A stretch of DNA of 54,907 bases from a virus, in the IMG/VR virus record IMGVR_UViG_3300042731_005307, positions 1 to 54,907 of that record, one strand, 5' to 3'. A model generated the notes under the pieces. It saw only the letters and a list, made by a program, of their open reading frames with translations, was not told the origin of the DNA and made no database searches. The translations under genes were made by a program, and so were the position numbers. Positions 49,188 through 54,907 of this stretch are shown one piece after another. Each line of letters starts with the position of its first letter. The first letter of the stretch is position 1.

Positions 49188-49705
49188 ATTATTCTAACAT
49201 CGCTTAATTTAATTTTATGTTTTTCTAATAATTCTTCAAACTCAAACAAACGTAAACCAAAGAGACTTTGATCATAAAACTTTCTTTGATAATACAATGA
49301 CTGTATTTGTGTTCCTTCCTTTTTCATATAGGAATCCTGAAACACATAACTGGGACTATTATGTTCGATTGTAGATGATTCTATTTTATTATATCCTAAA
49401 AAATTAAAAATATAAACACAAACACATAACATTGCCATTAATGCAATATGTGCGGTTCTATATTCAGGAATAATATATATTCCATTAATAACAGCTTTAC
49501 GGTGTTCCACTTGCTTATTGATATACACAAAACCAACCGGAATAGTCTCTAGATAAATTTCAAACATTTCTTCCCATATCGTGCTTTCAATTTTATATTC
49601 ATTCTCCCGAATAAATAAATATGATTTATCTTTTATCGACATATTTTTTAAATAATGTGTTAAATCATAAACTGATTTTAATTGTATGTTTTTATATTTA
49701 ATCAT
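49184..49705 (-). CDS. GNAT-like acetyltransferase
   Basis: 173 residues. GFVYINKQVEHRKAVINGIY with IIPEYRTAHIALMAM has the layout of GNAT beta-4/5 and the CoA-binding turn; KIESSTIEHNSPSYVFQDSY follows. Phage GNAT proteins next to terminase are common; substrate unknown. Confidence 0.65.
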   Translation of the reverse strand: MIKYKNIQLKSVYDLTHYLKNMSIKDKSYLFIRENEYKIESTIWEEMFEIYLETIPVGFVYINKQVEHRKAVINGIYIIPEYRTAHIALMAMLCVCVYIFNFLGYNKIESSTIEHNSPSYVFQDSYMKKEGTQIQSLYYQRKFYDQSLFGLRLFEFEELLEKHKIKLSDVRII

Positions 49706-49714
49706 TTTGTCCCC

Positions 49715-50047
49715 TTATTGTATATATTTATTAAAATCGTCAAACGTCATTATTTCTTCACCGGTTTTTCTATAAATAATCGGGAGGGCATCCGTATTCT
49801 TTAATGTGTTATATAACAGGATCATATTTACTTTTTGGTTCCTGTCTTTTATGTTGTCGCACTTCAAATCTATTTTGCTAAATTGTTGCGCATAACAGCA
49901 CATATCATATTCATACTGCATCTTTTTTTCTGTAACCGTAAAACCGGTATAATCTTTGTCAATATCCGGCTTTTTCATAGACGCACACCCGACAAATAAT
50001 ATAGTACCATACAAAAAAATTAAAAGTATTAAAAATATTTTTTTCAT
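49715..50047 (-). CDS. Lipoprotein
   Basis: 110 residues. A signal peptide with lipobox LFVGCA (Cys at ~21) would give a lipid-anchored periplasmic protein. It follows the endolysin gene, so an outer-membrane spanin or exclusion role is possible. No family recognised. AGGAG upstream. Confidence 0.65.
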   Translation of the reverse strand: MKKIFLILLIFLYGTILFVGCASMKKPDIDKDYTGFTVTEKKMQYEYDMCCYAQQFSKIDLKCDNIKDRNQKVNMILLYNTLKNTDALPIIYRKTGEEIMTFDDFNKYIQ

Positions 50048-50058
50048 TTTATTTCTCC

Positions 50059-50931
50059 TTAAATTTCCTCTGTAGGATTTTTTGCAACGTCTAATATCTG
50101 CATCTGGTCCCAGATATTCCTTGTCCGTATATCAAAAATACCATTAGAAAATAAGCCCAGTTCCTCTTGTTTTTTTCTTAATGCAAAAAACGTCACTGGA
50201 CCAAAGTCCCCATCCGGTTTAATCCTCAGGCCGGATTGCAACATTGCTACCCTTTCTCCGTAGCTACCGGGCATCAATTTCCAATTGTTCCTGTTTCGGG
50301 AACTTATATCAGAATAATTAAATATTCCCGTATTAAAAAATGTTTGTGATTTATTTATGTTATAAATCCAGTCATGCGTTTCTGCCCAGTCTCCTGTTCT
50401 TATTTCTTCACCTGTTTTTTCATTTATTATCATATCGCCGGCAATAGTAATACACCCGGCAGAATAGGGAGCATTGCCATGCAGGTTATCAGCCACAAAT
50501 CCGTCCGGATCAGCATAATCGTCTTCATTACCAAAAATCATATCGGCAGAACGAAAAATTATATATGCCTTGTTTTGGACTAATGCCTCTTTTCCTCTAT
50601 GATGTCCTTTTCGTAATGCAAACGGGTATAGTCCAGGCGAAATATAATTTGCCCGTGCTGTTCCCTCTACCATTCTTTTTTGATATTTTCTATGCGGGAT
50701 AGTCCGGCCTTCAACAATATTATATTCCCCGTTTACTGGAGAATATAATATAATCGAATCACAAATATTGTCCCCGGTATCTTTTGCATACGTGAAATCT
50801 GTTCCATTTTGACCTATACAACAATTACGAATAACAAACACGCTTGGTCGTGCCTGCATTGTTCTTATATCAAAATTATTTAATTCAAATAAATCTTCAA
50901 AAAGTCTTTGTCCGTATGTTAGTTGTTTCAT
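50059..50931 (-). CDS. Endolysin-like protein: YkuD-like domain + peptidoglycan-binding domain
   Basis: 290 residues. The middle NLHGNAPYSAGCITIAGD has the His...SxGC arrangement of L,D-transpeptidase-type (YkuD) catalytic sites. The C-terminal ~65 residues (PGSYGERVAMLQSGL, PDGDFGPVT, FALRKKQEELGL) are a PG_binding_1 domain. It probably acts on host murein at lysis. There is no signal peptide, so it needs the holin. Confidence 0.75.
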   Translation of the reverse strand: MKQLTYGQRLFEDLFELNNFDIRTMQARPSVFVIRNCCIGQNGTDFTYAKDTGDNICDSIILYSPVNGEYNIVEGRTIPHRKYQKRMVEGTARANYISPGLYPFALRKGHHRGKEALVQNKAYIIFRSADMIFGNEDDYADPDGFVADNLHGNAPYSAGCITIAGDMIINEKTGEEIRTGDWAETHDWIYNINKSQTFFNTGIFNYSDISSRNRNNWKLMPGSYGERVAMLQSGLRIKPDGDFGPVTFFALRKKQEELGLFSNGIFDIRTRNIWDQMQILDVAKNPTEEI

Positions 50932-50943
50932 AAATTTTCTCCT

Positions 50944-51186
50944 TTATGCATATTGTGTATTTTGAAACACAATTTCATCTTTTCCGAAATATTGCACTTC
51001 ATCAGGAAAATCTGTATTAAAGGGGAGACTAACTAATATATCCCCAATCCGGTTACAACGTTGTATAGCCTTTCCCCTGTTCTCTATACCGTATATTCCC
51101 AAAATTTCCCAGTCAGTTACTTTTTTATCACTTCCCTGAATAATACAATGTCCTTTAACCCGAATAGCTACTAATACTTTATCCAT
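50944..51186 (-). CDS. Hypothetical small protein
   Basis: 80 residues from ATG 51186, with GAGGAG upstream; the in-frame ATG six codons earlier has no site. No recognised motif. It overlaps the upstream gene and lies within the lysis block. Confidence 0.55.
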   Translation of the reverse strand: MDKVLVAIRVKGHCIIQGSDKKVTDWEILGIYGIENRGKAIQRCNRIGDILVSLPFNTDFPDEVQYFGKDEIVFQNTQYA

Positions 51187-51319
51187 TCCGCACTCCTCTT
51201 TCATATTGATCTTCTTTTTTTGTTTTATCTATTTTGTTATTCATAGAATCCTTTTTTTCTTGTTCTTCGATATCCGGGTCAGTATTAAATTTTTGTGATA
51301 TAGGATATTCTAAAATCAT
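51179..51319 (-). CDS. Hypothetical small charged protein
   Basis: 46 residues from ATG 51319 (GGAGGAAA upstream; a longer in-frame start lacks a site and overlaps the holin-like gene). Charged and probably disordered (EEQEKKDSMNNKIDKTKKED). No family recognised. Confidence 0.55.
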   Translation of the reverse strand: MILEYPISQKFNTDPDIEEQEKKDSMNNKIDKTKKEDQYERGVRNG

Positions 51320-51320
51320 T

Positions 51321-51557
51321 TTAATTTCCTCCAGGTAATGTACTGTCTTTGTTAATCTGTTTACGAAAATTCTTTGTTGCCACACATCCCCAGACACTTC
51401 CGTGTAGGGCCAGTGTTGTTCCCAGGACCAATTGCCAGCTTTCTATAGACATTCCAAACAGTACAAAAGGCTTTATTAGCTCCGTAACAACAAAGACAAT
51501 AATCAAGGAAAACAATAAATAAAAAGAATGTTTTCCCAGTCTTTTGCCTATTTTCAT
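51321..51557 (-). CDS. Holin-like membrane protein
   Basis: 78 residues with two hydrophobic segments (SFYLLFSLIIVFVVTELI and SWQLVLGTTLALHGSVWGCV) and short charged ends, the size and topology of a class II holin. Position next to the endolysin supports this; the role is inferred. Confidence 0.55.
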   Translation of the reverse strand: MKIGKRLGKHSFYLLFSLIIVFVVTELIKPFVLFGMSIESWQLVLGTTLALHGSVWGCVATKNFRKQINKDSTLPGGN

Positions 51558-51847
51558 TTTGATGTTCCTTTTCTTTTATAAGTGATTATATGTATTCTGA
51601 ATTTTAAAACTTTTAATTCAAAAACAGATAAACAACAATCCCATTCTACCTGGAACATAGATACAGAAAACAAGGCCCATTTGTCCCGGACCAACCAGCC
51701 AAATACAACTGTAACATTTCTGTTTGTAAAAGGGATTGTTATTGTTTTAGATAAATTTAATTTATCTTTATTATAAAGCCTTTTTATTATTTTAAATACT
51801 GATACTACTTTTGTAACTAAATACTGTAAACCTGAAATTATTTTCAT
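51554..51847 (-). CDS. Hypothetical protein in lysis block
   Basis: 97 residues, basic N-terminus and aromatic/hydrophobic middle (VTVVFGWLVRDKWALFSVSM). No recognised family or clear membrane segment. GGAGG ribosome site and 4-bp overlap with the holin-like gene. Confidence 0.5.
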   Translation of the reverse strand: MKIISGLQYLVTKVVSVFKIIKRLYNKDKLNLSKTITIPFTNRNVTVVFGWLVRDKWALFSVSMFQVEWDCCLSVFELKVLKFRIHIITYKRKGTSK

Positions 51848-51867
51848 TTGGTTCCTCCACTTATATT

Positions 51868-52100
51868 TTAATTTTCCCGCTTTTTGATAGTGGGTTTTAT
51901 ATTTTCTTTACCAGTTTTCCACGTCTCTCTTTGCTTTGCTTTTTATTTACCTGGTGCAAATCCCCTTCAGCCTTTTTTCTGTACTGGAAAAACCTTTAAT
52001 ATTGGGATTTGGATGAAACAATGGATTTCCCTTGTACCCTTTAAAATTTCCTTTGTCGTCCCGGATTATTCTTTTTTTTTAAATTTTGCAATGCGTTCAT
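51868..52100 (-). pseudogene. Frameshifted small gene
   Basis: ATG 52100 overlaps the stop of the upstream gene (ATGA) but the frame ends after 19 codons. Skipping one A in a run of nine joins a clearly protein-like frame (DDKGNFKGYKGNPLFHPNPN, then GFSSTEK). Two further changes of frame would join KAEGDLHQVNKKQSKE and then WKTGKENIKPTIKKREN, which ends at 51868. Probably a recently decayed gene, or homopolymer sequencing errors. Family unknown. Confidence 0.55.
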
Positions 52101-52432
52101 TTTCTCTCTCCCTGATTAAATATATGATTTTCTATTCTGTCCATTCTCTTTTCTGTACTCTCTGTTTTAATAATGATAACATCAAGCTTAGCAGATATTT
52201 CATTTTCAAGCTTATTTATTTTATTCTTTGTTATCATATTATCTTTTTCAGCTTCTAATAATCTCTTACCATAACCGTTCACGTCTTTAATAATTTCACA
52301 AAACTGTTCTTCTTTGCGTCCTTCCTCTTTTGCTTTTTTATGTATCATGCTAAACACCTTCATTATTGTTAATATCCCGCCCAGCATAGTAAAGCCGGAT
52401 GTAATCAACGCCACAATGCTGCCTGTTTCCAT
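52097..52432 (-). CDS. Membrane-anchored coiled-coil protein
   Basis: 111 residues. An N-terminal membrane segment (IVALITSGFTMLGGILTIM) is followed by a long charged coiled coil. Similar proteins near lysis genes are called haemolysin XhlA-like or phage structural helpers. The role here is unknown. GGGAG ribosome site. Confidence 0.55.
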   Translation of the reverse strand: METGSIVALITSGFTMLGGILTIMKVFSMIHKKAKEEGRKEEQFCEIIKDVNGYGKRLLEAEKDNMITKNKINKLENEISAKLDVIIIKTESTEKRMDRIENHIFNQGERK

Positions 52433-52434
52433 GT

Positions 52435-53187
52435 TTATTTCTCCCTGTTCTTCAGTTCCTGATATTTTTGAATTAACTCTGCATCCGTAAGTTTTTTTAC
52501 GTCCATTCCAACAACTGCTCCGTTTTCATCTATTGTCTTATGTATTATTTCATGTTTTTCAGCTTCTAACAGGCCGGGGCAAATTTGTAGTAAATATTTC
52601 CGGGCCTTGTCCCTATCAACTAATTTTATTGTAGATATTCTTACATTTCCATCTTTTCCATATGCCCTTGTTTCTATTCCTTCAACACAACACCGGTATT
52701 TTTCCGGTATTTCTTCCCAGGTTTTAAAGGCCACTCTTCCACGCGGAGTAAAAAACATAGATGGATCGTAGGTGGCATGTATAACTAATTGTTCTAACAT
52801 ACTTTGCGGTAAGGTTTTTTTTATTTTTTTTATGTGGTCTTTTTCAATAAGTTCTACACATTGCTGGATATAAGGGTAAGAATGCAGCTCATTTGCCTTA
52901 ACTGAAATACGAACATTTCTGGCCTTCGCTTCTTTTTTTGTCAAATCACCTCTAATTATTTCTTCTAATTTTCCGGTTTCAGGATTATATCTACTATGGT
53001 AGGCCCGTCTATAAGCATCTGCCTTAATATTATTATTAAAAACATAATACCAGGCATAGGCACGGGCTTTGTTTCTTAACGGTCTTCCGTTTTTGTCTTT
53101 TATATCATCAAGGTAAGGAGTTATTTTTTTAATAAAACAAATATCATAGTTTATTTCAGCATACGTATAATCAGTTATGTTGTTCAT
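52435..53187 (-). CDS. Terminase small subunit-like protein
   Basis: 250 residues. A helix-turn-helix N-terminal part (RAYAWYYVFNNNIKADAYRR, AYHSRY) precedes a long helical region, and the C-terminal half has DRDKARKYLLQICPGLLEAE with a tail DAELIQKYQELKNREK. This matches phage TerS proteins that recognise the pac or cos site. First gene after the promoter at 53206-53234. Confidence 0.75.
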   Translation of the reverse strand: MNNITDYTYAEINYDICFIKKITPYLDDIKDKNGRPLRNKARAYAWYYVFNNNIKADAYRRAYHSRYNPETGKLEEIIRGDLTKKEAKARNVRISVKANELHSYPYIQQCVELIEKDHIKKIKKTLPQSMLEQLVIHATYDPSMFFTPRGRVAFKTWEEIPEKYRCCVEGIETRAYGKDGNVRISTIKLVDRDKARKYLLQICPGLLEAEKHEIIHKTIDENGAVVGMDVKKLTDAELIQKYQELKNREK

Positions 53188-53205
53188 TTTTGCCTCTTTA
53201 TAGTT

Positions 53206-53234
53206 AAAATACTATTAAAAGACATTTTAGTAAA
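53206..53234 (-). promoter_or_regulatory. Promoter upstream of small terminase
   Basis: Minus strand TTTACT (53229-53234), 17 bases, TATTTT (53206-53211); the ATACTTTACT context resembles the other phage promoters. Confidence 0.6.
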
Positions 53235-53244
53235 GTATTTTTTT

Positions 53245-53445
53245 TTATTTTTTCCTTTGCAACAACATTTGATCAGCAATGATATAAGCATTTTTAACAA
53301 GATTTTCAACGCTATAACCAACCATTTCTGTTTCTGATGCTTTCATTCCTTGCATTGCTTTTGCAGCAAAATAATCACGTAATGTCATATCAGGCGTAAT
53401 TGTTCCATAGCAAACTTCAGTAAATACTGGTTTATTTTTATTCAT
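53245..53445 (-). CDS. Small phage protein with RDYFAAKAMQG motif
   Basis: 66 residues. TLRDYFAAKAMQGMKASETE then AYIIADQML is a pattern I recall from many small phage proteins of unknown function. GAGGTG ribosome site. Last gene before the terminase promoter. Confidence 0.65.
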   Translation of the reverse strand: MNKNKPVFTEVCYGTITPDMTLRDYFAAKAMQGMKASETEMVGYSVENLVKNAYIIADQMLLQRKK

Positions 53446-53522
53446 TTATTTTCACCTCTTCTTTTTTTAAATTCCCATGTATTATTAACAAATCTTGAAA
53501 ATAAAAATCCTTTACTTACCAT
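53442..53522 (-). CDS. Possible tiny basic ORF
   Basis: 26 residues (MVSKGFLFSRFVNNTWEFKK, then RRGENK), with a TGA overlapping the next ATG. The overlap favours a real gene, but there is no clear ribosome site. Confidence 0.35.
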   Translation of the reverse strand: MVSKGFLFSRFVNNTWEFKKRRGENK

Positions 53523-53539
53523 TTTATGACATTGACTGT

Positions 53540-53662
53540 TTACATTTTTTTTTCATTTTCTTTTAAAACAATCTTTTTATCATATGTACTTGGTATTTCT
53601 TTTTCTACATACTCAAATTTATCAAATTGCTTTGTAAAATAAATCAAAGTAAAACATTTCAT
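53540..53662 (-). CDS. Hypothetical small protein
   Basis: 40 residues (MKCFTLIYFTKQFDKFEYVE at the start, Lys/Glu-rich end). The ATG has GGAAG upstream. No family recognised. Confidence 0.45.
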   Translation of the reverse strand: MKCFTLIYFTKQFDKFEYVEKEIPSTYDKKIVLKENEKKM

Positions 53663-53675
53663 AAAAATACTTCCT

Positions 53676-54086
53676 TTAATGTAGGCTTTCAAATAATTTG
53701 TCCATCCGGTTTTCGTATTCTTCCGGTGTTAGTCCTAGTTGCTGTGCTGTTTTCTCATGCAAGTGCAACATCATTTTTATTTGTTTTTCTACAATTTCTA
53801 AATCACGTAATTCATGGTTTTGTCCAATATTCCCATGAATAACATTTTTACATCCATTTATGGTGTATGTCTTCATTGCAGTGCTCACAATTTCAGCAGC
53901 CTGTTGTTCTTCGCTTGTCGGGCCGTGTAAACTGAAAGCCAAGTCAACTTCAGGATCAGAATTATCTTTTATAATTAGTCTGCTTTCTAATCCCTTGTCT
54001 TGAAACAAGTTATTAACAATTTCAACAAATTGTTTTTCTGTCCTGTCTAAATTTTTAATATTTTCTATAAACTCTTTTTCGTCCAT
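53676..54086 (-). CDS. Hypothetical protein
   Basis: 136 residues, acidic. Middle part DPEVDLAFSLHGPTSEEQQA with VIHGNIGQNHELRDLEIV and a helical end LGLTPEEYENRMDKLF. No recognised family. AGGAG ribosome site. Confidence 0.6.
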   Translation of the reverse strand: MDEKEFIENIKNLDRTEKQFVEIVNNLFQDKGLESRLIIKDNSDPEVDLAFSLHGPTSEEQQAAEIVSTAMKTYTINGCKNVIHGNIGQNHELRDLEIVEKQIKMMLHLHEKTAQQLGLTPEEYENRMDKLFESLH

Positions 54087-54104
54087 TTTATTTCTCCTTT
54101 TTAC

Positions 54105-54389
54105 TTACCAAACATTTGTAATAAAAAATATTTCTCTCCTCGCTACTTCGTCAATTAGTGCCTGCGCCATATATCTAATTTCTTCAGGACCATAAAGCAA
54201 CACAAATCCAATTACCCTATATATTGCTTGATATTGTTCGGGAGTTGTTTTTCTATTTCCAAATAACTCTCTCGCCTCCCTCATTTGCTCTAAACAAAAA
54301 TCCTTGTCTTTAAAATAATTTTCCAAAGACATAGGTCTCTTTTTTATTTCTTCTTTTACAGACAATTCTTTTTCTGTTATTACACCCAT
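54105..54389 (-). CDS. Hypothetical protein
   Basis: 94 residues from ATG 54389 (GGAGG upstream; a GTG two codons earlier lies at the edge of the site). Helical, with KTTPEQYQAIYRVIGFVLLY and EIRYMAQALIDEVARREI. No family recognised. Follows the paralogue gene by two bases. Confidence 0.55.
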   Translation of the reverse strand: MGVITEKELSVKEEIKKRPMSLENYFKDKDFCLEQMREARELFGNRKTTPEQYQAIYRVIGFVLLYGPEEIRYMAQALIDEVARREIFFITNVW

Positions 54390-54391
54390 TA

Positions 54392-54694
54392 TCACACCTC
54401 CAAATCAACCTTTATACACCAACCAGTATACTTTTTTCTTCTTCCCGGTGTTCCCTCACCTATAATAAGATACCAGCCATTCAAAAATTTGATTGATTGA
54501 ACCGGTTGTAAATATACACAGCGATCATGTGTATACGCAGTAACACCGGTACCAATTACACAATGCTCAAAACCGTCTTTTAATAATTCGTCCTTGTGAT
54601 CCCTTACAACCTGCCGCATAGTAGGATATACATCAACAACCATTCTCCACTTACGTTTTAAGTTTTTTGCTTTTTTTAATGATATTGTTTTCAT
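54392..54694 (-). CDS. Small phage protein, paralogue of 39773-40078
   Basis: 100 residues sharing HKDELLKDGFEHCVIGTG, YLIIGEGTPGR and YTGWCIKV with the protein at 39773-40078, at equivalent positions. The function is unknown. First gene after a terminator; no clear promoter recognised. Confidence 0.65.
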   Translation of the reverse strand: MKTISLKKAKNLKRKWRMVVDVYPTMRQVVRDHKDELLKDGFEHCVIGTGVTAYTHDRCVYLQPVQSIKFLNGWYLIIGEGTPGRRKKYTGWCIKVDLEV

Positions 54695-54713
54695 GTGTTA
54701 CCTTCCTTACAAA

Positions 54714-54750
54714 AACAGCCCCACAAAGACAAAATCCTATTGGGGCTGTT
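54714..54750 (-). terminator. Rho-independent terminator
   Basis: Stem AACAGCCCC/GGGGCTGTT followed on the minus strand by TTTTTG. It ends the partial gene at the right edge. Confidence 0.75.
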
Positions 54751-54763
54751 AGAGAGTTATCAA

Positions 54764-54907
54764 TTATTTGAAATATTTACAGTCTTCAATACGTTGCATA
54801 AATATATCATCAATTATTCTGATTATATCGTCAGGACTTTTTTCATATGAAATTTCATCAATAATGAATTCATCAACAGGTCGATTAGTTCCAGTTCTAT
54901 CAGTGTA
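54764..54907 (-). CDS. C-terminal part of a gene entering from the right
   Basis: 47 codons then TAA. The end is acidic and helical (RPVDEFIIDEISYEKSPDDI, then FMQRIEDCKYFK). Too short to assign. It precedes the terminator at 54714-54750. Confidence 0.55.
   Translation of the reverse strand, partial: YTDRTGTNRPVDEFIIDEISYEKSPDDIIRIIDDIFMQRIEDCKYFK

Overview
The window is most of the genome of a tailed phage with a contractile tail (myovirus morphology). It is AT-rich and almost entirely coded on the minus strand, so transcription runs right to left. A short block of plus-strand genes lies at about 15.3-18.6 kb. The host is not directly identifiable. A phage-encoded exported barrel-like protein and a lipoprotein suggest a diderm (Gram-negative-type) host. 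Strong GGAG ribosome sites and sigma70-like promoters argue against Bacteroidetes. The neck protein resembles a family first named in Leptospira, so a low-GC spirochaete-like host is possible but unproven. No integrase is visible and both ends of the window cut genes.

Layout. (1) 1-15.1 kb, minus: replication and early genes. These are a uracil-DNA-glycosylase/exonuclease/family A polymerase fusion, a beta clamp, an SF2 helicase-methyltransferase fusion, a C5-cytosine methyltransferase, a DnaB-like helicase, a YopX protein, a winged-helix initiator with a probable internal origin, a primase, a second SF2 helicase and a sigma-like factor. (2) 15.3-18.6 kb, plus: small accessory genes, including a winged-helix membrane protein and a secreted barrel-like protein. 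(3) 18.6-36.9 kb, minus: tail fibre, simple baseplate, tape measure, frameshifted tail chaperone, tube, sheath, neck, capsid, decoration and protease-scaffold genes, led by a promoter at 36.95 kb. (4) 37.0-40.7 kb: accessory genes and a non-coding locus with three RNA-like structures, two of them tRNA-like. (5) 40.7-43.1 kb: Mu F-like minor head protein and portal. (6) 43.1-47.5 kb: a seven-gene cassette that I read as a type IV-B CRISPR-Cas system (csf1, cas11, csf2/cas7, csf3/cas5) with a CysH-like PP-loop ATPase, plus a SPOUT RNA methyltransferase and a double zinc-ribbon protein lying between csf3 and cysH. There is no CRISPR array, Cas6 or DinG helicase in the window. (7) 47.5-54.9 kb: large terminase, GNAT protein, lysis genes, small terminase and small genes.

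How it fits together. Replication proteins build an autonomous phage replisome. A recurring promoter family (TTTACT or TTTC-type -35, about 17 bp, TATAWT or TATTTT) is seen throughout. In three places it is embedded in a conserved regulatory module of about 110 bp with AGTACT repeats. The CRISPR-like cassette sits between large terminase and portal, with overlapping genes that run directly into the portal, so it is probably expressed with the late genes.

The most notable features are the type IV-B cassette with putative RNA-modifying partners, and a separate RNA locus holding a class II (leucine-type) tRNA-like gene with a non-canonical anticodon loop and an acceptor/T-arm minihelix.
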